From: Artocarpus heterophyllus | Taxonomy: Eukaryota; Streptophyta; Magnoliopsida; Rosales; Moraceae | Reading direction: 5' to 3' | Length of the DNA stretch: 64,000 bases | NCBI GenBank assembly: GCA_025403435.1 | Contig: CM046348.1 | Span: 13,045,000 to 13,108,999 of the forward strand | Shown: piece by piece, positions 21,900 through 33,400 of the stretch | Layout of the letters: each line of letters begins with the position of its first letter | How positions within the stretch are numbered: the first letter of the stretch is position 1 | Translations under genes and position numbers: made by a program | Notes under the pieces: generated by a model | The model's input: only the letters and a program-made list of their open reading frames with translations | Told to the model about the DNA's origin: nothing | Database searches by the model: none

Positions 21900-23689
21900 C
21901 TTTGCTTTCCTTTGTTTTCTCTCTGGGTGGGCGCCTACTGGCTAAGTGCTGACTGGCCTTTTAAAATATAGGATATTTATCTTTTGTGGTTAATTTTGTA
22001 AATGGATTTTAATGTTTATTTGTAGTTGTTTAATCTCTGGGTTTAAAATGTTTTATTTTGATCTTTAATTTTTAACTTTACTTTAGTTTCAATTTATCTT
22101 TTATTAGATTTTAAATATTTAATAAAAAAAATTTTAAATGTCTATTTTTAGTTCTTAATATATTACTTTGTCACTTTTAATCCCTCTATTATGTTTTAGA
22201 GTTATTAGAGACTAAAATTTAAAAAATATAAAATGAAAATTAATTATAATGATTTTGATGTTTGTAATAAAAAATCAAAGCTCATCTAATAATAACATGA
22301 TAATAATTGTTTTTTATTTTAGTTGAACAAATAAAAAATGTTGTATTTTGGTTTCTCACTTTAGTTTTTTTTTTTTTTTTTTGGTTATGATCCTTAATAA
22401 TACATTGCTAATAGAGAAATCAAAAGTGAAATAAGATTAGGGACCAAAGTAAGTGATGGCGGATTTTCATGCGCACAATTGGACAGGGTTGTTGTCGATT
22501 ATAATGTACTGAAGTACAAATGTCGATCCATGAGAAATATGTAATTTTGATTAATTTACCGAATTTAAATCTAACTATAAAATTAATTTAATTATTATTG
22601 TGGGGTTTTTTTTATTTTGATTAACTAAATCTAAATTAAAATGAGAATGAAAATAAATCAAAATGGAAATTAAATAAATTATAAAAATATTACGAATTAT
22701 GATTTCACTTAAAATTAATATGATCATATTCAATTAAACATATTAGTGTGATATCCTTAAATTATGTTGATGGTCGAATATATCTGTTTTATCTAACTCT
22801 CTCTTCCGAGTTACGCTAAAAATATCCTTAAATGGCTAACTCACTATATTCCTACATAAATTACAACAATCAAGAATTCATTATAAACTTGAAATTTTCA
22901 TTTAATAACCACACAAACCATGCAAGATTATTCTTAACTTACATCTAATTTATCGTATCCTACACAAGTTCCTAAACCACAAATCTCCTTTTGGGCTCAT
23001 TATGATTTATTTTATCATCTAACTAATAGCCAGTTTATTAGAGCATTAAGTCTAGTGTAAAATTCTCAACATAATATGAGGTTCACAAAAATATAATTTA
23101 ACTAAATAAAATGATCATAAATTTTAAGTTATGTCAAAATCCCAAAAAAAATTAAATTAAAACGTAGAAATTATAACAAAAAATAAACATTACAATTATT
23201 AACATTAAATTAAACATTAAAATAATACAGATATTGATAATTTAGAAATAATCCAGAGTTTTTGACAACTTTAGCGGGCCCACACTCCACTTATAGCACT
23301 CTCACACATTATTTTACAAAATCAGAGCACTCAAAATGCTCTCACAAATATTTTATATATAAAAACTAAAAAAATAAAAAAAAATAAAAAAAAAAGAAGT
23401 GAAACTAAAAATAAAAAAATAAATAAATAAAAACTCTTCTATGTTCGGATGCTCAGTTTTAATGGGCAAATGTTTGCCTAAAATGACAAATGAGCAGGTA
23501 ATATTAGTTGTCGAGAAGTGTTTGTTTTCTTCTCCGTTGGCCTCCAATTTTTCTTCAATTTCTTTCCCTGGGCCGAAGGCCACTGACTTCTTTCACTCTC
23601 AAATGCCACTTTCGATTAAAAAAAGCTATCGGCACAGTTGAGGAAAGACCAATAATTGTAATAAGGGAATTTCTACTATACGCATGATC
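21900..23689. other. AT-rich intergenic DNA, decayed repeats
   Basis: No gene seen. 22,450-23,270 has the layout of decayed LTR-retroelement leader DNA (a CAATTGGACAGGGTTGTTGTCG-like start, then an A/T-rich run), loosely like 28.4-29.9 kb and 58-59.6 kb. Homology was not established base by base. Confidence 0.45.
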
Positions 23690-23715
23690 CTTTTTCTCCA
23701 CGCGTGGAGAAAAAG
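23690..23715. repeat. Perfect 26-bp palindrome centred on ACGCGT
   Basis: CTTTTTCTCCACG is followed at once by its exact reverse complement CGTGGAGAAAAAG, with no spacer. The centre contains ACGCGT, which matches the CGCG core recognised by CAMTA-type factors. No gene start was found nearby, so a regulatory role is only a possibility. Confidence 0.9.
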
Positions 23716-24030
23716 ATATATGACTATATGTCCGTGGATTCTCATTGGACGGTTACGAGAGGAGGGGATCTATTTATTACATGATGGATTATGGAGCAAC
23801 TTGATTAAAAGAATCTTGGATTGGGCTTTGGGGCACGTGAATAAGTGGTGTTTTTTAAAAAAAAAAAGAAAAATAACATATTTACGTTAAAATTTAGTAA
23901 ATAATATTATATAATTCTAAAATATATAATTTATAGTATATTATAAGAAATTAAGTAATATTTTATAAGAAATTAAGAGCAAAAATTTTAAAATACTCTC
24001 ATTATTTTATCATTTCTATCTCTTGATTTT

Positions 24031-24436
24031 GCCAGACAATTAACAGTCGAAAAATAAAATATTAACCTTGTAATACTATATTACAGTTTAAATATAAAAG
24101 TTCACCAACAACTTCTTCGGACTGCCAGCAATGGAAAATACAGTATTACTCCGATAATACTATATTTCAGTGTAAATGTAAATTTTTACCAGTGACTTCA
24201 TTAGATCGCGCAGTCGGGAAATACAATATTACTCTGGTAATATTGTATTACAGTATGAATATAAAATTTTACCAACAACTTCGTCAGACTACTGACAACC
24301 ATGAAATATAGTATTAACCTTATAATACTATATTACAGTGTAAATATAAAAGTTTATTAACGACCTCACCGAACCGCCAACGGCCGAGAAATACAGTATT
24401 GCCTTAGTAATATTGTATTATAGTGTAAATAAAAAA
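24031..24436 (+). repeat. 84-bp tandem hairpin array, left part (5 units)
   Basis: Each unit holds a 30-nt AT-rich hairpin followed by a TAAATATAAAA word and a (G/C)ACTTC(G/A)TC(A/G)GA-like word. Hairpins lie at about 24053-24082, 24137-24166, 24220-24249, 24305-24334 and 24390-24419, a period of 83-85 bp. The third (13-bp stem, TCTG loop) and fourth (12-bp stem, ACCTTA loop) pair perfectly although their stems differ in sequence. The array continues after the inserted element at 26598. Confidence 0.85.
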
Positions 24437-24885
24437 TGTTGAAAAAATAGTACGCAACGAAATTTTAACAACAATAATTTTATATCAGAGTATTTTTAAA
24501 AATACAAGTTTGACATGCTATATGCATAAATTAACCAGATCTTACTAACCTTTGAATGCCAAAGGGTTCTTGTAATCTGTAAAGAGAAGTAACGTTCCAG
24601 AAGAGCCTCAACCAACTGGTCTTCTTTGCTATTCTCTATCCACGATCGGAATGAGTGTGGGCTCTCACACGTACAGCTCTTCCTTTAGGTGACTCTCCTT
24701 CCAACCAATTGAAAGAAGTTAAGAACCCAAAGCAAGTGTTCGTGATTTATGAACAAGAGCTCTCAAGGAGTTTCAAATTCTCACCAGTAAAGTATCTCTC
24801 TTAATCTTTCAATTGATTTAAATAACTTTTGAGACTGACTCCCTATTTATAGAGGTTGGGTCTAGGGCCAGTCCTTATCAGATTA

Positions 24886-24994
24886 AGGGTGCGTTTGTTT
24901 TGTGGTTCGAATCGTTTTGCTACAGTATTTTCTCTCACAAAAACTGAAATCTTCATTCAAATACTCTATTTAAATACTTGAACCAAACGGGCTC
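24886..24994. mobile_element. MITE copy 2, nested in the LTR element
   Basis: The ends AGGGTGCGTTTG and CAAACGGGCTC are flanked by TA on each side (24884-24885, 24995-24996). The related LTR copy at 2.7 kb reads straight through this point without the insert. The insertion therefore postdates that LTR family. The interior is shared with copies 1, 3 and 4. Confidence 0.82.
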
Positions 24995-25080
24995 TAAGTC
25001 TCAAAAATTTAAATCAGAATCAAATTCGGATCAATATCTGATAATATCCGCATGAAAACGCGTAATCTTATCCTTCGCAC

Positions 25081-25164
25081 ATCGACAGGCTGAACTGCCC
25101 AATCGGCAGAGCGAACTTGCCCATCGGCAGGCTGAACTTGAGGATCGGCATGTCGAACTATCGA
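25081..25164. repeat. Four 21-bp tandem units (ATCGGCAG type)
   Basis: Units begin at 25081, 25102, 25123 and 25144, exactly 21 bp apart. Each starts ATCG(G/A)CA and includes a GAACT word. It lies inside the LTR element and has no gene context. Confidence 0.8.
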
Positions 25165-26597
25165 AAAAATATCTCAGCGAATCTTTTATTTTCCACCTGA
25201 GATTCTATAGGATAAAGTCTCAGTTCTAATTCAAATAACCTAATAGAAAAGTTATCTAATTAAAACAACTTTATCCAGCTAATCTCTAAGAAAATAAATG
25301 AATTCCTAATAATTCTACAAGTTTATCTTGATCTAATTTATTCAAAATTAAATCAACTGATAAACAAATAAGAATTATCCGATTTCAATAATTCAACAAG
25401 TTTATCTTGAATTAATTTTGTCACAAAATTAATTCAACCGATAAACAGACATGAATTATTTGATTTTTTTCGAATTTCAACCAATCTAATAAATCTGACA
25501 TAAGTCACCAATTATTGAAAAAGCACATTGTATCCTTACAGGATTTTGTGAGCTAGCAAATGGGACCAAATGGACCTATATAGTTCAAGCTCCTGAAAAT
25601 TATGAAACCCAAATATCCTAGATATACATTTCATAATCATCAACTCCAATGTTACTCCACCAAAAGCTTGGAGCTGCACTCTCGAACTATATAAAATTAC
25701 GAAGCCCGTATAGCTAAGTCTCCATGACATATCATAGTGTATCATATCCCTATAGGATTATCCATAATCGGCTTAAGGACAAGTTTTGTCTTACCTTCCT
25801 GATTATTTTTATCTTACATTCCATTATCTCACCATCGGAAAACTTATCATCCAAGGACAGTATACCATTCGATTACACCTATGTATCTAAATGGTTGAGC
25901 GCTCCAGTTTTTCAATTACAAGATAACGCATATAAAAGGATTTCACTACTCCTGAAGAGGAGCTATGGATTCCATATCTATGAATAACATGTCTATGCTA
26001 TCAAGAGTCATGCCTCCAAAGTACTGGCATGCATACCACTATTAAGATGTGGGTGTCACCATTTGATACATCAAAAGACACAAGTCAAGACAACGGACCC
26101 ACTATTCATCTCAAGATTAAGATACAATACAAATGATTGTCTACAGTGAATTGATTTGCTGAGATAGAATTATTAATCCAATTCAATTCACTTTATGTCC
26201 CGATCCAACACATTGTCACCTATGACAACATGTCAATGTTTCTATTCATAGAGTCCACCTCCCATGACTAAGATAAACCATCTCCCAATAAGGATATAGA
26301 CAACATAACAATCTTTACATGAATAAAGCATCCAACTTTATTCCCTCGATTGCGGATCTTATGTCTTAGACCATCACCTTAAGAATCGTGTCTTTCGCAT
26401 AATCTGTCCATCATATGCCCAATTCTTAAAGGTTTAAACCGACAGTCTCAAACTTTTGTTTGCTTAACATACATTCAACAAATATGAGCGTAAAGAGGAC
26501 AAAATTTGGTATATAAACAATAAATAAATTCTTTATTGATAAAAATGTCTTCAAAAACTTATTATATTTTTACTCCATAGGGCATACATGTCCAACA

Positions 26598-26925
26598 AAA
26601 AATTTCACCGATGATTTCTTCAAACCATGACGGCAAAAAAAAAATACAATATTACTATAGTATTACTGTATTACAATGTAAATATAAAATATTGGCCACT
26701 TCACAGGACCGTCAGTGGTCGAAAAATACAGTATTACTCTGGTAATATTGTATTATAGTGTGCATATTAAATGTCACCTACGACTCTGCCGAATTGCCGA
26801 TGACTGAAAAATACAATATTAACCAGTTAATCTTGTATTATCGTGTCAATACTATATTTATATTAAATAAAAAAATTTACCTATAACGCTGTCAGGCATC
26901 ACCGGCACCGACGACGTCGTTGGTG
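26598..26925 (+). repeat. 84-bp tandem hairpin array, right part (3 units)
   Basis: Hairpins lie at 26643-26672, 26725-26754 and 26810-26839 and continue the array interrupted at 24437. The second pairs over 13 bp with one G-T wobble. The third pairs over 14 bp with one mismatch. The array decays after about 26,870. Confidence 0.82.
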
Positions 26926-27588
26926 GGCAGAAAATACATATTTCTCTATAACTATCATTTTTTACAAATATATATATATATATATATATATTGCCCCAAT
27001 TTCTCTCATGTGTCTACTCAAAAGATCAACATCTCTATTAGTGCTTTTCTTGATGCTAAGATCATGATTTGAAGACAAGTAGCAACTGCCGTTCACGAAT
27101 TGAACCTTTAAATTTATTAAAAAAAACTAACAATTAAAAATAACGTAGTATAATATAATATAATTAATAAAATCTAACATATTTTCAACCCAATAGAATG
27201 AAAGTCTCTGATGATAAACTAAATTGTAGTATTACAAAACATTACAACTAACAAACTTAAATAAATGAGACATGAGTAAATAATGTTAATATTTGTAATT
27301 GGACTAACCTTCTTTTTTAAACATATAAACTTTGGATACTCTACCCTAGAAGTTCAAGTTTAGAAATTTATTGAAATTTTATGTGTATATGTATATATAA
27401 TTTATACAATATATATAGTCGAATTCACGTTTACACAGATTAAGAAATACTCAATTTATAATCCAATTCGTACATATCAAATTAAGAAAATCCCAATCCC
27501 AAATAATTTGTATTTTCATAATCTAATCCAATCCGACAGATTGGATTGACTTGAATGGACTGGTGGATTCCATGAACACCTATAACAA
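26926..27588. other. AT-rich intergenic DNA with (TA)n run
   Basis: Contains a (TA)n microsatellite at about 26968-26991. No gene was seen. Confidence 0.6.
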
Positions 27589-28420
27589 TAGAGAAAGTTA
27601 TATATTATGCCACATTTTTATAACGTCATTTTTTAACGCCACAAAAAATAATGTCAAAACCATTTTTTCTTTTTTTTTTCTTTTTTCCCTTGATTTTTCC
27701 CCCTCTCTCCCTAGATTTTCCTTCTCTCTCCTCTCTCACTCTCTCTCCTCCTTCTTGTTTGTCTCTTTCTATCTCTCTCACTCTCTACTCTCTCTTTCTC
27801 CTCTCTTACTTTCTCCTCTCTCTCTTTCTCCTCTAATCTCTCTACCCCATGAAGTCGATTGGCACCTAAGGACTTGTCATTTGCCAAGTCATCAACATAG
27901 ACTCTGAGGGATTGAAAGATGTCGAGATCAACAAGCTCAAGTTCATCCACATCCATAAGACCTCCCCATTTTTGGAAGCATCTGTTGTCCTTGGCATGAT
28001 TCTCGATGGTAGCATTGATGAAGAAGTCAAAAAGCTCTAGAACTTCCTGAAATGACTGATATCTGCCGTCGTCGGAGCTAGTTCGTCCTCACCGTCATTC
28101 TCGTCCTAGGCCAAGTGTCACATCCATCCAGAATCATGATGTCCTACTTGAATATCAAAGTCGTCAATCAGAGTTTGCAAATCAAACTCGATTTTGGATT
28201 AAGTTGTCATCAACAAAGAACAATCTAGAGTTGTAGATTGAAGTCATTGATTGGAGTTGCATATCCAATTTTGGATTTTTTTTGTTGTTGTGGTGATTTT
28301 TTTGGATTGAAGTCCTCTAGTTTTGGATCTTTTTTTTTTTTTGGTTGACAGTGAGAAAGAGAGAAGTGAGAAAAAAGGACAATATAAAATGTCCCAATGG
28401 CATAATAGATGATAAGCTCT
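27589..28420. mobile_element. MULE-like element carrying a coding-like fragment
   Basis: The left edge (GAGAAAGTTATATATTATGCC) and the reverse complement of the right edge (GAGCTTATCATCTATTATGCC) match, and the similarity continues through CATTTT(T)ATA..GTC.TTTTTT. This gives imperfect terminal inverted repeats of roughly 40 bp. A 190-bp nearly pure pyrimidine tract fills 27661-27850. On the minus strand from about 28095 to 27840 a frame stays open for about 85 codons with unusually protein-like composition (words such as [11 protein letters not shown] and [12 protein letters not shown]). I could not name the protein. No target-site duplication was clear. Confidence 0.5.
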
Positions 28421-28429
28421 ATGGGAGCA

Positions 28430-29880
28430 CCAAATTAAATTTGGCTATTTAAATAGTCATTATTGAGTTTATGATGAGCAAAGGTCATTCCTATAGCAAC
28501 TTGATCTTAATTAACTAGTTATTAATTTTCTAAGGTAATAAAAAGAAGGGGTAATTAATTAACTAAATTACGAAAATAAAAAAAAACAAAATTAAATAAA
28601 TGAAAGCAAAGCAAAATTTACAAGTTTGTAAACAACAATGATAATACTAGTCAAAGGATCGTTCGCTATCATTAAACATAAATTGCAAATTAACTATCAA
28701 AATTATCAAAAATTTCCCTTTGAAACTAACGACCTGTCTCTATTACCCCAATTTTCCTTAATTCATTGCTAAATACAACAAGCTCTTTATTTAATTCATT
28801 TCTCTTAAACACCTTAAAACAAATCTCTCTACATTTAATATAATTGAAGCATTAAGTTGATAAAGATAAGTTGATCTCAGCAACAAACACACAGGCTCAG
28901 TGCATTTAACTTAGGTTAAGTTCCACATCACAATTAACGAAAACCTTCTATAATCATGCATTGCAATTTACTACTTATGGTCAGAATAATAAGACAATTA
29001 CATATCAATAATTCTAACATAACAAAAAATATTTACCTTATCTCGCTTGGTTGGCCACTCTAAACAAAATAAAATAAAGATCATAAACATGAAGAGTATG
29101 GAAGAACATAAGTAGTTTCAATTGAAAATTAGGAAATAACTCAGAAATAGTCAATTACAATTATAATGCATATTTAGGGTTTTGAAATCGCCCTGAACAA
29201 CAATTAAAATTAGTTTAACATAGTTGAAAATTAAAATAAACATCATTAGGAGTTCAAGAGAATAAAGGAAAAGAAGGAACGATTTGGTCTTCAAAAATAT
29301 CCATGCGGATAATTTCTTTGGAACCACCATGTATGCTTATCTTCCTCCCTTCTTTTTCTCTCCTTTGGGCTAAGAAACTATGAGAAAAAATGATATGTTT
29401 TGTGCCCCAAAGTGTGGTATTTATAATTTTGCGTTGTAAAGTTGAAACGAGAAAGTTTGGAGGTAATTTGGACCAATTTTTGGAACACAACATGTAATTT
29501 CATGCTACAGCTTGTGTCTTTGGGCCCGAAGTATGTTGCAGCTTCGCCTAACTTTGCGGCGCCCATCACTAGAGCCCCAACGCTCCCTTGATGTGCCCGA
29601 TGGGCGTTGTAGTGCCCAAAGCTGGTGCTACGACCTTCTGTCCTTGAGTTTTTTGCTTGATTTCCATCTCTTTGCAGGCCGCGGCGCCTAGTTAACTTCC
29701 AAACATGTAAGTATGATCCTTGAACCTCCTAAGTCCTCCTTTCTAACCCTCTTTTCATTCCAATACCTTAAATCACCTACAAAACACAACAACATATAAA
29801 AACACAAGAAAATGGAGAAATTAACAAATTAAACATAAGGAAAAGTGATAGAAAAATAATGTAAAACTAAGCACTATCAC
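28430..29880. repeat. Decayed retroelement, homologous to 57990-59600
   Basis: Shared landmarks in the same order with 58-59.6 kb include a TAACTAAATTAC word, AACAAGCTCTT, GAAGTATTAAGTT/GAAGCATTAAGTT, AGGTTGATCT/AGTTGATCT followed by AACAAACA(C/T)ACA, CACAAT(C/T)..., and an AAAATACAAGACAATTA/AATAAGACAATTA word. This non-coding structure is typical of plant LARD-type or LTR leader DNA. No gene. Two overlapping minus frames at 29254-29569 are not recognisable. Confidence 0.55.
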
Positions 29881-29887
29881 CAGAAAA

Positions 29888-30069
29888 TGTCCTAAAAGGA
29901 CATAAAAAATCTTAGAGAGACACCTGAAAATGTCCCACTAGGACATGTGATATGTCTTTAAAAATATCCTGAAAGGACACTTGAAAATGTTTTAGAGGGA
30001 CATGTGATATGTCCCCAATGGACATGCGACGTGTCCTTGAGGGACACGTGGACATGTCCCGAAGGAACA
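29888..30069. repeat. Minisatellite of 15-bp palindromes TGTCC-N5-GGACA
   Basis: Seven 15-bp inverted repeats with exactly five central bases start at 29888, 29931, 29965, 29988, 30010, 30032 and 30055. Four are perfect TGTCC/GGACA and three have one or two changes (TATCC, TGTTT, GAACA). The last five are spaced 23, 22, 22 and 23 bp. A degenerate copy at 29908-29922 fills part of the wider gap. The array ends about 390 bp upstream of the zinc-finger start codon. Confidence 0.9.
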
Positions 30070-30194
30070 TACTTCAAGTTTGTTGCATAAGAACTCCCAA
30101 CGGTTTGTGTCATAAATAAAAATTGAGTTTAAAAAAAGTGGCATTTATATGTGAATACCTAACAATAACTATTGCCAAAGGCAGAAGACAAAGG

Positions 30195-30310
30195 TGGGCT
30201 GAATTTGTGGGCTTGGATATGGGCCTATGTATCCACAGGCAAAAGGAGCCCATTTTCAGTACCAGACCGTTCTGGACCAAATGCAAAAGGCCTTTACAAC
30301 TACAAGCCCA
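30195..30310 (+). promoter_or_regulatory. Site II (TGGGCY) cluster of the zinc-finger gene promoter
   Basis: TGGGCT at 30195-30200 and 30208-30213, TGGGCC at 30220-30225, and AGCCCA at 30247-30252 and 30305-30310 lie 147-262 bp upstream of the ATG at 30457. Clusters of TGGGCY (Site II) are bound by TCP factors. They are common in promoters of ribosome-biogenesis, cytosolic ribosomal and mitochondrial genes. This is a motif match only. Confidence 0.55.
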
Positions 30311-30456
30311 CTCATTCTGTCTCCCTCCAACCGCCGTCGCTCAGTACTGTGTGTCTTTGGGTTCCTCAGGAAACTCTCTCATTCATTCTCTGTAGCTTCT
30401 TCTCCATCAAAAACCAGAGCTCTTTGAGAAGATTTTCAATTTCGAAGATAACAAAG

Positions 30457-33400
30457 ATGATAAAGCGGAGATTCTACAAGCTTGAACATGGCTACAGGAA
30501 CGACGAGCCCTCTGATTCATCCTCGTCGTCTTCCTCCTCGGCCTCCGAAGCTGAAGCTGAAGCGGAAGCCACCGATGAAGAATTCGAAGGTGACTATGGA
30601 ATTTCCGCTGCTGCTGGCGCCAGCGAAGCTTGCTCTACCTCTTCTGGTTACGAGAGTGAGGATAGCTCCGGCAATGAGGTCGATCTTGATGCCTCCGGTG
30701 AGTTTAGGTTTTCGGTATTGCAAAAAATCTTTTTTTTCGGCCTTTTTTTGTTTTTTTTTTTGGTCTATGAATTGATAATGCATGAATCTTGCTGTGATTA
30801 TCGTAATTAATGCTTGGAAGTTGGAAAAATGCATATAAAGCTACGAATACGAGGCTCCAGAATTCGGAGCTACAGTTTTTTTAATCAGTGCTTGTTTACT
30901 GAGAAAACTGAAAAAAAATGTAGGGAGAAGACAGAAAACTTTTTTCTAGCGGAAGAGAGAGGACAGAAATTGACAATGGCCGTTTTATCTGATAGGCACA
31001 TTAAGACTTTGTAGATATACTGACAATATAGTTACTCTCTGGTTGGTTACGAGACTTACAATCCGATCTATCAGCTATCAGTTAGTTACAAGAGAGTAAC
31101 ATACTAACTACCTTCTTCATACTCGCTAGCACACTCTCTAACGAGTCTCTTTGTTGTTTTATTTTATTTATTTTTCTAGTTCCCTTTTATTTTCTTAAGA
31201 TTTAAGACCATTTTTACTTGTGATTATGCAAATTTTGTTGTGTAAAATATCTTTATGCGGCTTAGATGACAGATGGGTGTTGTTTTGTAGAATGTTTTTG
31301 TAAACTGGAAAGTTGTTCGATATAGCTGGACTGCATTGCTATTTAATCACAAAACGGTAGAAGTATTGGGTTTTAGTAGGGGTTTCTTTTTTTTTTTGGG
31401 CATATTACTCCATTTTAAAGTTGTAAATGACATGTAACTATCAAAATAGATGAGTAGGAAGAAGATATGGTCTTGGCACGGGTTGGCAACTGGTAAGTTA
31501 TAATGAAATAAAAATTCTTAAAAAAAAAAAAAGGTGGTAATCAGTGGAACATTTGGCATAATTTGTTCTGATAGCCACAAATAGCCTCAACACATGATAA
31601 TTTAGGACTGCTTTCTTGATATATAGAACTTTTTATTTGTTGGAACGTAACTTTAAATTACTCTGTTCGTTAAATTGTATTTGTGATATGAAATGATCGT
31701 AAGTTGCATTTCAAGGTTCATGTGTCAAAATTTTTTGAACTCTATGTTCGCTTCATTGCTGCCTTTTTTCTGCTCAGTGATAGTGCATCATAAGTTATAT
31801 TGTTTAATTTGATTGGATGTGTTGCATATTCTAAGGATTTTACTTCATATTGTGTTATCCTTTTTGTTCTAGAAGTATCCATTCTAGAATATTTGACGTT
31901 AACTTCTTGTGCTAGGTCTGCCAATAGATGAAGAAGATTCTGAAACTGGAAAGGAAAGGAAAATTCACATTGATGGTCAGTCAAATATGACGGAAAAAAA
32001 GGAATTGCTATCAGCAGATTTTCCAGCATGTATCTTAAAAAGCAAATCAGTTTTTAAGTGCAGGATATGCCCTAGAATTGTTTGTTTGAATGAGGAAACT
32101 TTGAGGGCTCATCTTAAGTCCAAGGTAAGGTCTTGACCTAGTTATATCTCTTGTTGAATTCACACGGTCATTAGTTGTGTCTCTCTTGTTGAAATCACAT
32201 CTCATTTTAAACAGCAGAAATCCTTGTTTCAGACAAGAAAGTTTCAAAGAGATTGTTTGCTTTTCTTTCTCCCATTTGGATTCTCGCTTTCCTCAACAAT
32301 TAGCAGGTATACTTTCCTGGGCGTTCTTGGAATAGAATTGTCCACTTCTGAATTAGTGATTATAACAGAAGGAGAAAAGAGAATTAGTTATCCTGTTTAT
32401 ACTTCAATTTGCTGTTCAGTTGAAGAGATTACTTTTAACTCAAAGACACAAATGATAGGAGGGCCAAGCACTAACAATCATGTAAATTGAAATGGCCTTG
32501 ACAAATTGAAAACTTGATGTCAAAAAAGTACGAGTCCAAGTGTCAAACTACTCAACACTCAGAAAGAAGGAGTTCTTTTTTCACTTGTTGCAATCATGAT
32601 GCTATTTTCCCCTAAATGATTTTGATTATGATGCATGTGTTGCATTTCTATCGACTAACTACAATCATTGTGATGTTTGTAACTTTTATTTATTTGTTTG
32701 TTTATTCATTTCTTAGATCTGTTTGTCCGCCTTCGTTATATCATTTTATTTTTCTTTGTTTCTTATTAAAAGAATTTTAGGCCTTATTCTAGGGGACTAA
32801 GGTAGGAACCCTAGCAAGCAAGCAAATTCTGTATCCAATTGGTAGCACAAAATCACAGATGGCCCAGTTCAGGCATTTTTTCGCCCCTCCAACTTGTTTC
32901 GTTGGAAAGTCTTGAAAGAAATCTGGGATATAGGAATTAGGAACCATGAAACTGCTTTTGCTATATAGAACAGAATGAGCATTCGGTACATTTAGTTGAG
33001 AAGGGCCTGGGGATCCCTCTATTTTTGATGGATAAAGGACCAGGAATCAGATAGTTTCCTCTCTTTCTCTCTCTCTCTCTGAAGAAATCCAATTGCTTTG
33101 ATTATGATATGCCTTCAAGCCACTAAATTGACTACAGCTTTTGGCATTTTAAAGTTGACTGTTGTATTCATTAATTCTTCCATAATTTGAAGCTTGTTAC
33201 TTGTTGCAGAGACATGCTCGATCAGAGAAATTATTGACCGATGGTAGGCTGAAGGCTACGCTCAATAGTGATGGAGAAATTGACAACGAAGACACACCGG
33301 CAAAGCAGTATGCTGAAATAGAGGCTAAATCACAGGTTTGGTTGGTCCTAGTTGCATTTCGAGACACTGCAATAAGAAACAAATTGAGAACCAGATGTGC

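Larger units (their letters stand above)
24437..26597 (-). mobile_element. 2.16-kb LTR element (solo LTR or LARD) in the hairpin array
   Basis: The ends are TGTTG (24437) and CCAACA (26597). The flanks are AAAAA on both sides (24432-24436 and 26598-26602), consistent with a 5-bp target duplication. Removing the element restores the array period at the junction (about 87 bp between adjacent hairpins). Orientation is inferred from the related copy at 9155, where a primer-binding-site-like motif adjoins the same end. No gag or pol coding remains. Short frames at 25536-25745 and 25724-25987 resemble nothing. A MITE (24886-24994) and a 21-bp tandem repeat (25081-25164) lie inside. Confidence 0.75.

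Noticed and set aside
24031..26925. A CRISPR-like array because of regular spacing
   Set aside because: The organism is a plant, the repeats are diverged, the hairpin and spacer parts are all repeated, and no unique spacers exist.
27551..27907. A 118-codon plus ORF across the pyrimidine tract
   Set aside because: Ser/Leu/Phe-rich low-complexity translation of a CT-rich tract.
30172..30810. A 212-codon plus-strand ORF as the zinc-finger gene start
   Set aside because: Only the part from ATG 30457 to the donor at 30697 fits downstream exons and the MIKRRFYKLEHG start. The upstream part overlaps the Site II promoter motifs and the downstream part is intron.
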